A DNA stretch of 32,886 bases from Isoptericola sp. (GTDB lineage Bacteria; Actinomycetota; Actinomycetes; Actinomycetales; Cellulomonadaceae). Both the position numbers and the translations under genes were made by a program. Below the pieces are notes generated by a model, which made no database searches, had not been told where the DNA came from, and saw only the letters and a program-made list of their open reading frames with translations. The DNA is taken from assembly GCA_031181105.1 (NCBI GenBank), contig JAPSLD010000010.1, forward strand, positions 1-32,886, written 5' to 3'. The stretch's first letter is position 1, and every line of letters begins with the position of its first letter. Of this stretch, positions 1 to 8,160 are shown piece by piece.

Positions 1-299
1 ACGTGCGCGACGGCGACCTCAGCACGTTCTGGTCGCCGACCGGCTCGACGGGCCGCATCTCGATCAAGTGGGGGTCGGACACCACGGTGTCCACGATCGT
101 CATCCGCGAGGCGGCCGGCGCCGTCGGGAACATCGGGTCCTGGCGGGTCGTGAACCACGACGACGGCGCGGTCCTGGCCACCGGCAGCGGTGCCGGCGTC
201 ATCAGCTTCCCCACGACGACGCTGCGCAAGATCACCTTCGAGATCACCGGGTCGAGCGGGACGCCCCGGGTCGCCGAGTTCGAGACCTACGCGGGATAG
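1..299 (+). CDS. C-terminal fragment of a discoidin-like (F5/8 type C) carbohydrate-binding domain protein; truncated by the left window edge
   Basis: Open frame from the window edge to a stop at 299; 'DGDLSTFWSP...GRISIKWG...TVSTIVIREA...SWRV..' resembles the F5/8-type C fold. The GTG at position 3 is probably internal. Confidence 0.6.
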   Translation, partial: VRDGDLSTFWSPTGSTGRISIKWGSDTTVSTIVIREAAGAVGNIGSWRVVNHDDGAVLATGSGAGVISFPTTTLRKITFEITGSSGTPRVAEFETYAG

Positions 300-313
300 C
301 GACCGCCGACGTG

Positions 314-354
314 GCGGCTGGTCGGCCGTGAGCGGACGACGGCCGGCCAGCCGC
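314..354. terminator. GC-rich hairpin between convergent genes (candidate bidirectional terminator)
   Basis: GCGGCTGG-T-CGGCCGT (314-329) / ACGGCCG-G-CCAGCCGC (339-354), 9-nt loop; 16-bp stem with one T/G (wobble) pair. Confidence 0.7.
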
Positions 355-372
355 TGCAGCGCGACTCACCGT

Positions 373-1149
373 CTACCCGACGCGTGGCCGGACGACCAGC
401 ACCTGCGCGACGGTGCCGAGCGGCCCGTGCTGGTCGTGCAGCACCGTGCTGCTCAGCCCGACGCCGGTCGGCCCGAACGAGACGGTCGTGTCGAAACCGA
501 GCCACTCGCTCTCCGGCAGCCGGTACAGGTGGGCGGCGAGGTCGAGGTTAGGGAAGACGACCTCGCGCGGGTCCCGGCGCACGGTCAGCCCGTTGGCGAC
601 GTCGAGCAGCCCGGCGGCGCGGGCGAGCGGGCTGACCTTCTCGTCCTCGACCAGCGGCACGTCGGTGCGGAGCCACGCCGTCGCGCGCCCGGGCTCGGCC
701 TGGTCCCGGCGGGCCTCGACCGTCGTGATGAAGCCGCCAGGCCAGTCCTTCGCGAGGTCGACCGGCGGGGTCTCCTCGGGCGCCGGGATCCGGGGAAGCG
801 GGTCGGCGGCGAACGCCGCGGTGTCGCCGGGGCGCGCGAGCCAGGCGCGCAGCGTGACGGCGCGCCGCCCGCCGCACGACACGGTCGCCTCGACCAGCTC
901 GACCCCCTTGCCGGGGCGCACGACCTGCACGTCGGTGTGCATGGTCTCCAGCCGGTAGGTGCCCCAGATGTCGTACGACAACCGCGTGACGACGAGGTCG
1001 TCCCGGCCGCGCTCGTCGCGGTCGACCTCGACCAGGTGCGCGAGCAGTCCCAGCGTCGGTGCGACGTGCTGCTCGTCGGTCCTCCAGGCGCCCGAGACGT
1101 GCTCGGTGGGCTCGAACGTCGTCGCGCCGGTGCGGCGGAAGTAGGCCAT
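373..1149 (-). CDS. Acyl-CoA thioesterase family protein (TesB-like double hotdog)
   Basis: 258-aa ORF MAYFRRTGATTFEPTEHVSGAWRTDEQHVAPTLGLLAHLVE...; thioesterase-like motifs such as FPNLDLAAHLYR..EWLGFDTTVSFGPTGVGLSSTVLHD; GGAG upstream of ATG. Confidence 0.75.
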   Translation of the reverse strand: MAYFRRTGATTFEPTEHVSGAWRTDEQHVAPTLGLLAHLVEVDRDERGRDDLVVTRLSYDIWGTYRLETMHTDVQVVRPGKGVELVEATVSCGGRRAVTLRAWLARPGDTAAFAADPLPRIPAPEETPPVDLAKDWPGGFITTVEARRDQAEPGRATAWLRTDVPLVEDEKVSPLARAAGLLDVANGLTVRRDPREVVFPNLDLAAHLYRLPESEWLGFDTTVSFGPTGVGLSSTVLHDQHGPLGTVAQVLVVRPRVG

Positions 1150-1224
1150 GGCTCTCCTCGTCGTGTCCGTGGGGTGGTGGACGCACCGCCGTGTCTACCA
1201 GGATCCGGCGACGAGGGCAGGAAA

Positions 1225-1289
1225 GAGCCCGCGGGCTGCAGGGTGACTCCTGCTGCCGTGCTGGACGAGGGCACGGCACCCGCGGGCTC
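1225..1289 (-). ncRNA. Perfect three-way-junction RNA element / terminator-like structure in the leader of the thioesterase gene
   Basis: P1 GAGCCCGCGGG/CCCGCGGGCTC (1225-1235/1279-1289), P2 TGCCGTGC/GCACGGCA (1254-1261/1271-1278), P3 GCAGG/CCTGC (1238-1242/1249-1253); minus strand continues CTCTTTCC. Confidence 0.6.
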
Positions 1290-1356
1290 CGGTGGTCGCG
1301 TGGGAATCGCAACCGGTCCACGCGCCTGGTGGCGCGAAGTCAGTCAGACGCGCGAC

Positions 1357-1395
1357 CTAGCGCGCGACCACCTCATGGGTCCGAAGAGTCTTCAC
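1357..1395 (-). CDS. Candidate leader peptide (uORF), VKTLRTHEVVAR, 12 codons + stop
   Basis: GTG AAG ACT CTT CGG ACC CAT GAG GTG GTC GCG CGC TAG on the minus strand, preceded by AGAAGGGAGGTGATCC (1416-1401), complementary at 15/16 positions to the 16S 3' end. Confidence 0.5.
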   Translation of the reverse strand: MKTLRTHEVVAR

Positions 1396-1428
1396 TGCTC
1401 GGATCACCTCCCTTCTCATGTGCCGACG

Positions 1429-1465
1429 ACGCTACGCCCGCCCGCGCTGCCGCGCCAAGGTTTTT
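1429..1465 (-). promoter_or_regulatory. Candidate sigma70-type promoter for the leader: AAAAACC-TTGGCG-N18-TAGCGT
   Basis: Minus strand: AAAAA 1465-1461, -35 TTGGCG 1458-1453, 18-nt spacer, -10 TAGCGT 1434-1429; predicted start about 1422, just before the extended SD. Confidence 0.5.
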
Positions 1466-1475
1466 CGCCCTCGGC

Positions 1476-2396
1476 TCAGCCGTCGCCGGTGGCGAGGAGG
1501 TGCGCCCACTCGGCCGGGTAGTCGTCGAGCCACTGGACCAGCGACCGGGCCGGCCTGCCGACGAGCCGGGGGACGTCGTCGGACACGTGCTCCAGCACGC
1601 CGGCGGCGATGGCCTCGTAGGACGAGACCCACCCCTGCACGACGTCGTCCTCGGCCCCGAGGTCCGCGCGCGAGGCGTACGCCTCCTCGACGGTCTGCGG
1701 CTCGTAGACGATCGTGCGCCCGGCGGCCTCGGACAGCAGGTGCGCGACCTCGTGCAGGGTCAGCGCCTCCGGTCCCGTCACCTCGTACGTGGCGCCGTCG
1801 TGGCGCCGCGGCTTCTCGTCGAGGATGACGGCGGTCGCGACGTCGGCGACGTCGTCGTGCGAGACCGACGCCACGCGCCCCTGGCCGGCGGGGCCGCGGA
1901 TGACGCCGTCCGGCCCGACGAACGTGGTCAGCGCGTGGTGGTAGACGTTGTCGCGCAGCACGGTCCAGCGCAGCCCCGAGGACCGCAGGTGCTCCTCGGT
2001 GTGCCAGTGGTGCCGTGCGAACGTGAACACGGCGTCGGGCGCCGCACCGACGAACGACGCGTACACGAGCCGTTCGACGCCGGCCGCGACGGCGGCGTCG
2101 ATCGCCGCGGTGTGCTGCTCGACCCGGTCCGCGGTCTCGGCCGCGCTCACGAGGAACGCCGTGCGCACGCCGTCGAACGCGCGCCGCATGCCCTCGGCGT
2201 CGTCGTACCCGCCGACGGCGACGACCTGGGACTCCGGCAGCGGGCGCCCGTCGTCGAGCCGCGGCACGTGGTCGGGGTTGCGCGTCACGAGCTTCTGCCG
2301 CGCTCCCTCGGCGGCCAGGCGGAACGCGAGCCGCGACCCCAGCCGCCCGGCGGCGCCCGTGACCGCGACCACCCCGTCGGCGGACCACCTCACCAT
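1476..2396 (-). CDS. NmrA-like / SDR family NAD(P)-binding oxidoreductase
   Basis: 306-aa ORF with N-terminal VAVTGAAGRLGSRLA Rossmann motif and NmrA-like architecture (GVERLVYASFVGAAPDAVFTFARHHWHTEEHLRSSGLRWTVLRDNVYH). Confidence 0.85.
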   Translation of the reverse strand: MVRWSADGVVAVTGAAGRLGSRLAFRLAAEGARQKLVTRNPDHVPRLDDGRPLPESQVVAVGGYDDAEGMRRAFDGVRTAFLVSAAETADRVEQHTAAIDAAVAAGVERLVYASFVGAAPDAVFTFARHHWHTEEHLRSSGLRWTVLRDNVYHHALTTFVGPDGVIRGPAGQGRVASVSHDDVADVATAVILDEKPRRHDGATYEVTGPEALTLHEVAHLLSEAAGRTIVYEPQTVEEAYASRADLGAEDDVVQGWVSSYEAIAAGVLEHVSDDVPRLVGRPARSLVQWLDDYPAEWAHLLATGDG

Positions 2397-2455
2397 GGCC
2401 CCTACGCTAGGGCGGCCGGCCGCCCCCGGCCCGCCGGGAGGGACACAATGGGCGG

Positions 2456-2980
2456 GTGACCTCCGAGACGTACCGCGTGATGACCGTCTGCACCGGCAAC
2501 ATCTGCCGGTCCCCCATGGCCGAGATCGTGCTCCGTGACCGGCTCGAGGCCGCGGGCCTCGCCGACCGCGTCGCGGTCGACTCGACCGGTGTCAGCGACG
2601 AGGAGCACGGCAACCCGGTGGACCCGCGCGCCGTGCGCGTCCTGGCCGCGCACGGCTACCCGACGGGCGAGGGGCACCGCGCCCGGCAGGCGCGCGCCGA
2701 GGACCTGCGCGAGCGCGACCTCGTCCTTGCGATGACCGCGCAGCACGCCCGGGTGCTGCGCCGGCTCGCGCCCGACGCCGACGTCCGCATGTACCGGTCG
2801 TTCGACCCGGCCGCGCCCCGGGTGGCGCCCGGGGAGAGCGAGCACGTGCTCGACGTCGACGACCCGTGGTACGGCGATCAGGCCGGCTTCGAGACGACCC
2901 TGTCGGAGATCGAGTCCGCCGCCGACGGCGTCGTCGAGCACGTGCGGGCCCGCCTCGCCGGCCGCGAGGGCGCCGCGTGA
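2456..2980 (+). CDS. Low molecular weight protein-tyrosine phosphatase
   Basis: MTSETYRVMTVCTGNICRSPMAE: canonical CX5R(S) P-loop VCTGNICRSPMAE; C-terminal D-P-W motif DVDDPWYGD. Confidence 0.93.
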   Translation: MTSETYRVMTVCTGNICRSPMAEIVLRDRLEAAGLADRVAVDSTGVSDEEHGNPVDPRAVRVLAAHGYPTGEGHRARQARAEDLRERDLVLAMTAQHARVLRRLAPDADVRMYRSFDPAAPRVAPGESEHVLDVDDPWYGDQAGFETTLSEIESAADGVVEHVRARLAGREGAA

Positions 2981-3522
2981 CGGCGGACGACCCGTACGAG
3001 GTGCGCCGCGTCCGCGCGGACGAGTGGCGCCGGGCCCGCGAGCTGCGGCTCGAGGCGCTCGCCGACCCGGTCGCCCCGCTCGCGTTCCTCGAGACGCTCG
3101 AGACGGCGACGTCGCGCCCCGCGGAGTTCTGGCGCGCACGCACGCGGAACGCGGCCCGGGGCGACGACGTCGTGCAGGTCGTCGCGGTGGCGCGCGAGGG
3201 CGACCGGTGGGTCGGCACCGTGACCGGGCTGCTCGAGGAGCCCGGGAGCGCGGACCTCGCCGGCGGACAGGTCGAGCGGCGCCAGGCGCACCTCGTCGGG
3301 GTGTACGTCAACCCGGGGCACCGCGGCCACGGGCTGCTCGGGCGGCTCGCCGACGCCACGCTCGCGTGGGCGCGCGGGCGCGGCGTCGAGCACGCGCGGC
3401 TGTTCGTGCACGTCGACAACGCCCGGGCGCGGGCGGCCTACGTCGGGCTCGGGTTCGCCCCGACCGGCCGGGGCTTCAGGAGCGACGCGGGCGAGGAGCT
3501 GGAGATGACGCGCGCCCTGTGA
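2977..3522 (+). CDS. GNAT family N-acetyltransferase
   Basis: GTG start overlaps the upstream TGA (GTGA); VGVYVNPGHRGHGLLGRLADATLAWARGRGVEHARLFVHVDNARARAAYVGLGF motif A/B. Confidence 0.9.
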   Translation: MTADDPYEVRRVRADEWRRARELRLEALADPVAPLAFLETLETATSRPAEFWRARTRNAARGDDVVQVVAVAREGDRWVGTVTGLLEEPGSADLAGGQVERRQAHLVGVYVNPGHRGHGLLGRLADATLAWARGRGVEHARLFVHVDNARARAAYVGLGFAPTGRGFRSDAGEELEMTRAL

Positions 3523-4639
3523 GCCACGCGCGCAGACGCACGAGCCACTCGGGCCCGGCCCCGGCGCCGCTGTCGGCGGCCGGGACTCGTCGGGCGCCCA
3601 CGTAGCCGTGGAACCAGCGCGCGGTCTCGCGCCACAGCGCGTCGCGCACGTCGGGCGCCGAGAGCGTGACGTCGTGCAGCGCGCCCTCCAGGCGCACGAG
3701 CGTGACGACGCCGCCCAGCGCGGGCACGCGGCGGGCGACCCCCACGACGTCGAGCACCGTGTCGGTGCGCCGCATCGCCTCGCTCCACCGCACCGGCGGC
3801 GTCGACGCCGCCGAGAGCAGCACGAGCACGGGCGCCTCGATCCCCAGCCCGCGCGCGACACGTTCCTGACCGCGGAAGATCGCGGCGAGCCAGGCGGGCG
3901 TCGCGCGCCAGCCGGCGTCGGGCCGGAAGGCCGGGTCGATGTCCCACTCGCCCTCGAGGCGGGACGAGATGGTGCGCACGTAGTAGCCCAGGTCGACGTT
4001 GACCAGGTGGCTGCGCGGGGCGAGCGCGGCCTGGGCGCGCACGCCCGGCTCGAGCATCCGCCGGCCCACCTGACGGGTCTGGAACTCGAGCCACGGGCTG
4101 TTCAGCACGAGCCCGGCGACCCGGCCCGGGTGGTACGCCGTCCACAGGCTCAGCACCAGACCGCCCGTCGAGTGGCCCATGAGCACGAGCCGCCGGTCCG
4201 TCGTCGGCTCCGGGCCGTGGCCCAGCACGGCCAGGGCCGCCTCGACGTCCTCGTCGTACGTCCGCAGCGACAGCACGAACCCCGGCGTCTGGTGCTCGCG
4301 CAGGCTCCGCCCGAACTTGCGGAGGTCCAGCGCGTGGAAGCGGACGCCGAGCGACTCCCAGAACTCCGCGAGGTGGGTCTGGAAGAAGTAGTCGGTCCAC
4401 CCGTGCACGTACAGGACGTCGACGCCGGCGTCCGGCACGTCCGTGCGGGCCGCGGCGGGTGCGCGGCGCACGAGCGTGGCGACGACCGGGCCCTCGAAGT
4501 CCTCGGCGAGCTCGAGCGTGCGCCGCTCGAAGCCGGGCAGGAGGTCGGCGACCCACTCCCCGGCGCTCGCCGGCCGTCCCCCGGTCGGCCCGTCGGGCGG
4601 TGCGTCGGTCGGTGCGTCGGTGGGTGCGGCGTCGCTCAC
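3476..4639 (-). CDS. Alpha/beta hydrolase (lysophospholipase/monoacylglycerol lipase-like)
   Basis: DVLYVHGWTDYFFQTHLAEFW; LVLMGHSTGGLVLSLWT nucleophile elbow; GALHDVTLS catalytic His region. Confidence 0.85.
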   Translation of the reverse strand: MSDAAPTDAPTDAPPDGPTGGRPASAGEWVADLLPGFERRTLELAEDFEGPVVATLVRRAPAAARTDVPDAGVDVLYVHGWTDYFFQTHLAEFWESLGVRFHALDLRKFGRSLREHQTPGFVLSLRTYDEDVEAALAVLGHGPEPTTDRRLVLMGHSTGGLVLSLWTAYHPGRVAGLVLNSPWLEFQTRQVGRRMLEPGVRAQAALAPRSHLVNVDLGYYVRTISSRLEGEWDIDPAFRPDAGWRATPAWLAAIFRGQERVARGLGIEAPVLVLLSAASTPPVRWSEAMRRTDTVLDVVGVARRVPALGGVVTLVRLEGALHDVTLSAPDVRDALWRETARWFHGYVGARRVPAADSGAGAGPEWLVRLRAWLTGRASSPAPRPRRS

Positions 4640-4688
4640 GCCCTGACCGTATTCCCCGACGACGACGGTGCGCGCCCAGGTGGGCGCG

Positions 4689-5249
4689 TCAGTCGAGGTC
4701 GATGGCGCTCGCGGAGGGCTCGTTGCGCCGCATCGTCAGGTGGCTGCCCAGGTAGCCGCTGACCATCACGACGGCGTTGCCCAGCAGGCCCGCCATCACG
4801 CCCGCGCGCACGTGGCCCGTCCGGCGCAGCACCCACGAGGTGGCGAAGACGCTCCCGCCGACCACGTTGAGCATCGCGTGCGTCACGCCGACCCGACGCG
4901 AGGCGGTGCTGCGCAGGCCGACCCAGTCCGCGAGGCCCGAGAGCGCGGTCGGCGCCACGAGCATCACGCCCGTGCCGACGAGCCGGCGCGCCGCGTCCGC
5001 GTGCTTCTCCGCGCCGGTGAGGTCGAGCACCGTCGCGGCGGTCCAGCAGCCGAGGGGCAGGTCTGTCAGGACGGGGTGCAGCGCGTGCCCGATCGAGCGT
5101 CCGCGCAGCTCCTCGAGCAGGCGCCCGCCCGGCAGGATCTTCCCGGCGATGCGCTCGAGGCGGTCGGCGATCGGGTCGAGGCCGTGCTCCTCCTCGATCG
5201 CCTCGGCGCGCCGCTCCAGCATGGGCGTGGGCATCGGTTCGACGGTCAT
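4689..5249 (-). CDS. DUF2231-type membrane protein
   Basis: ATG at 5249; GHALHPVLTDLPLGCWTAATVLDLTG motif, several TM segments, terminal GSHLT. Confidence 0.8.
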   Translation of the reverse strand: MTVEPMPTPMLERRAEAIEEEHGLDPIADRLERIAGKILPGGRLLEELRGRSIGHALHPVLTDLPLGCWTAATVLDLTGAEKHADAARRLVGTGVMLVAPTALSGLADWVGLRSTASRRVGVTHAMLNVVGGSVFATSWVLRRTGHVRAGVMAGLLGNAVVMVSGYLGSHLTMRRNEPSASAIDLD

Positions 5250-5377
5250 GGTGTCCTCCTTGGTTCGCCTCGTCGCGGGGGACTCGTGCACCGCGTCGCG
5301 GGGCGTCCTCCCCCGTCCGGACGTCCGGGGTGTGCGCCTCACGCTAGGTGGGGGCGAGGCCACTCGCAGCGGTCCGG

Positions 5378-6229
5378 TCAGACGGCGGTGTAGGCGTCCG
5401 GCGTGGGGACGAACGTGACGTCGACGCCGGGGGCGTGGCGGCCGACGACGTCGCGCAGCCAGTTCGCGAAGAGGCGCATCCCGGCCTGCTCGGAGGGCAC
5501 GTGACCGACGACGACGAGACCCGTCCCGCCCAGGTGCGCGGCGTCGGCCGCGTAGGAGCCGGACTCCCACTCGTGCGCCTCCCCCACCAGCACCGCGTCG
5601 AGGTCGCCGCGGCGCAGCAGGCGCCGGTTGCGGCCGAAGCCGCGGAACCCGAGGTCCAGGCCGACCCGCCGCACCGGCAGCTCCGGGTCTCCCACGTAGC
5701 GCAGGGCGCGGGCGCCCAGCGTGGTGGCGACGTGCGCGGCGAGCGCGGCGAGCGTGGTGGGCGCGACCTCGGCGACGGACGTGCCGGCGGCCGCCTCGCC
5801 GGGCTCGAGCGTCCATCCGAGCGCGCGGGCCGCGCCCTCGTCGATCCCGTCCGGCCGCCGGTCGTGCCAGGCGTCGTGCTGGCGCCACACGACGAGGCCG
5901 TGCTCGCGCACGAACGCGTGCTTCGCGCGGTGCACGGGGTCGTCCTCCGCCTCGAGCTCCGCTTCCGCGCCGCCGAGGTGGTCGTAGCAGAGCGGCTCGT
6001 GCGTGACCACCACGTTCGCCCGGGCGCGCGCGGCTTGCTCGAGGACCTCGAGGGTCGCGAGCGTCGTGACCGCGACGCCGCGCACGACGGCGGACGGGTC
6101 GCCCGCGACGATGCCGTCGACCGTCGCGGAGCGCGCCGGCACGCCGAGCTCGGCGGTGGCCAGGTCGACCAGGGCGCGCGCCGTGGGCGCGGCCCGGCCG
6201 GTCCCGGGCACCGTCCCGCGCGCCGTCAC
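5378..6229 (-). CDS. NIF3-like dinuclear metal center protein (GTP cyclohydrolase I type 2 homolog)
   Basis: DGIVAGDPSAVVRGVAVTTLATLEVLEQAARARANVVVTHEPLCYDHLGG; GTG start overlaps the upstream TGA at 6226. Confidence 0.8.
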   Translation of the reverse strand: MTARGTVPGTGRAAPTARALVDLATAELGVPARSATVDGIVAGDPSAVVRGVAVTTLATLEVLEQAARARANVVVTHEPLCYDHLGGAEAELEAEDDPVHRAKHAFVREHGLVVWRQHDAWHDRRPDGIDEGAARALGWTLEPGEAAAGTSVAEVAPTTLAALAAHVATTLGARALRYVGDPELPVRRVGLDLGFRGFGRNRRLLRRGDLDAVLVGEAHEWESGSYAADAAHLGGTGLVVVGHVPSEQAGMRLFANWLRDVVGRHAPGVDVTFVPTPDAYTAV

Positions 6230-6885
6230 GAGCGCCGCCACCAGCGGCGGCGCGGTGCGCTGCCGCGGTCCGGTCCGTCCTCGGCACGCCCGGGACGGTC
6301 CGCGGTGGTCCCGCCCGCCCCGTCCGTGCCGGACCGGCCCGACGGGCGGATGCCGAGCGCGGCCCGGCGCTCGCGCCACCGCTCGACCTCCCGCTCGACG
6401 TCGCGCGTCGGCGTGACGACCGGCGGGCCGCCCAGGAGCTGGCGCCGGGCGTCGACCACCCGCGCGTTGAAGTCCTCGACGACCTGGCGGACACGGTCCT
6501 CGGACGACTCGCGGTCGAGCGTCGCGTCGAGCTCGGCGTCGTCCTTGCGCAGCTGCGCCGGCGGCAGCACACCCGTGATCTGCTCGCGCTCGACGAGCCT
6601 CTTGAGCCACCAGTCCGGGTCGTAGGTGCCGGTCAGCCCGGGGATCGGCTTGCCCTGGAGCGGGAGGTCGTCGAACTCGCCACGGCGGATCGCCTGGTCG
6701 ACGACCGTGTCGACCCACAGCGCCCGGTCGTCCATGCGGCGCTGCCTGCGGTCGCGCTCGTCCTCCTCCTGCGCGACGTCGCCGCTCGCCCCGGCGTGGC
6801 CCGCGCGCTCGCGCTCGGCCTCGCGGTCGACGCGGTACTGCGCGGCCCGGCGCAGCGGGTCGTCGTCGTGGTCTTCGCCTCCCAT
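6226..6885 (-). CDS. DUF1992 (DnaJ homolog subfamily C member 28-like) domain protein
   Basis: ALWVDTVVDQAIRRGEFDDLPLQGKPIPGLTGTYDPDWWLKRLVERE is the diagnostic DUF1992 core. Confidence 0.88.
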   Translation of the reverse strand: MGGEDHDDDPLRRAAQYRVDREAERERAGHAGASGDVAQEEDERDRRQRRMDDRALWVDTVVDQAIRRGEFDDLPLQGKPIPGLTGTYDPDWWLKRLVEREQITGVLPPAQLRKDDAELDATLDRESSEDRVRQVVEDFNARVVDARRQLLGGPPVVTPTRDVEREVERWRERRAALGIRPSGRSGTDGAGGTTADRPGRAEDGPDRGSAPRRRWWRRS

Positions 6886-6965
6886 GGGTCCACGCTAGCG
6901 ACCCGTCGCGGCACCAGCACCGCCGCACCAGCACCGGACAGGCGTCGCCCGGGCATGATGGGCGC

Positions 6966-8147
6966 ATGAAGGTGTCGCGCCGCAGCCACGTCCCCCCGTT
7001 CGCCGTCATGGAGATCCTCGCCGCGGCGAACGCCCGTCGGGCGGCCGGCAACGACGTGCTGAGCCTCTGCGCGGGGGAACCCTCGACCGGGGCGTCCGAC
7101 GTCGTGCGGTCGCGCGCGGCGGAGCTGCTGCGGACCGCCGACCTCGGGTACACCGAGGCGATGGGCGTGCCGGCCCTGCGCGCGGAGATCGCGGCGCACT
7201 ACGACCGGTGGTACGGCCTGGGCGTCGATCCCGGCCGGATCGCGGTCACCACCGGCTCCAGCGGCGGGTTCGTCCTGGCGTTCCTCGCGGCGTTCGACGT
7301 CGGCGACCGGGTCGCGCTCGCACGCCCGGGGTACCCGGCGTACAAGAACATCCTCGCCGCTCTCGGCTGCGAGGTCGTCGAGCTCGACTGCGGGCCCGAG
7401 ACGCGCTACCAGCCGACCGTCTCGCAGCTCATGGAGGCGTACTACGGGGGCGGCCTCGACGGGGTGATCGTCGCGTCGCCGGCCAACCCGACCGGCACGA
7501 TGATCGCCCCCGCCGAGCTCGCGGCCGTCGCGACCTGGTGCGGCGAGCACGGCGTGCGGCTCATCAGCGACGAGATCTACCACGGGATCTCGTACGGCGA
7601 CGACGTACAACAGGCCACCGCGGCGATGTACACGGACGCGGGCGCCGTGGTCGTGAACTCGTTCTCCAAGTACTGGGCCATGACGGGGTGGCGGCTCGGG
7701 TGGCTCGTGCTGCCCGAGGAGCTCGTGGCCCCGGTGGGGGCGCTGGCCGGGAACGTCGCGCTGTCACCGCCCGCGCTCGCGCAGCACGCGGGCATCGCCG
7801 CGTTCAGCCCCGAGGGCTACGCCGCGGCGGCCGAGAACGTGGCGCGGTACGCCGTCTCCCGCCAGGCGCTGCTCGACCGCGCGCCCGAGCTGGGGTGGCG
7901 GCCCGTCGCGCCCGCCGACGGCGCGTTCTACCTGTACGGCAACGTCGCGTCGTACTGCGAGCGGATCGGTGGCGACTCGGTCGAGTACTGCGCCCGCCTC
8001 CTCGCCGAGGCCGACGTCGCGATCACGCCGGGGAGCGACTTCGACGGCGTCGGCGGGCGCGACTGGGTACGGCTGTCGTTCGCCGCGGCGCCCGAGGTCG
8101 TCGCGCGCGCGGTCGACCGCATCATCGCCTGGCAGCAGACGCTCTGA
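6966..8147 (+). CDS. Pyridoxal-phosphate-dependent class I/II aminotransferase
   Basis: TTGSSGGFVLAFLAAF, ASPANPTGTMI, SDEIYHGISYG, NSFSKYWAMTGWRLGW (PLP lysine). Confidence 0.93.
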   Translation: MKVSRRSHVPPFAVMEILAAANARRAAGNDVLSLCAGEPSTGASDVVRSRAAELLRTADLGYTEAMGVPALRAEIAAHYDRWYGLGVDPGRIAVTTGSSGGFVLAFLAAFDVGDRVALARPGYPAYKNILAALGCEVVELDCGPETRYQPTVSQLMEAYYGGGLDGVIVASPANPTGTMIAPAELAAVATWCGEHGVRLISDEIYHGISYGDDVQQATAAMYTDAGAVVVNSFSKYWAMTGWRLGWLVLPEELVAPVGALAGNVALSPPALAQHAGIAAFSPEGYAAAAENVARYAVSRQALLDRAPELGWRPVAPADGAFYLYGNVASYCERIGGDSVEYCARLLAEADVAITPGSDFDGVGGRDWVRLSFAAAPEVVARAVDRIIAWQQTL

Positions 8148-8160
8148 CCTGCGCGACGGG

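Noticed and set aside
1349-1369. CGCGCGACC-TAG-CGCGCGACC direct repeat taken alone as an operator
   Set aside because: It spans the end and stop codon of the candidate uORF and is better explained as part of the leader pairing arms; listed only within that finding.
1059-2459. 466-aa plus-strand ORF antisense to the thioesterase and SDR genes
   Set aside because: Low-complexity Arg/Ala/Gly-rich translation typical of antisense frames in high-GC DNA; the minus-strand genes have clear domain motifs.
5317-5328. CCGGACGTCCGG palindrome upstream of the DUF2231 gene
   Set aside because: A 12-bp dyad is unremarkable at this GC content and has no further support.
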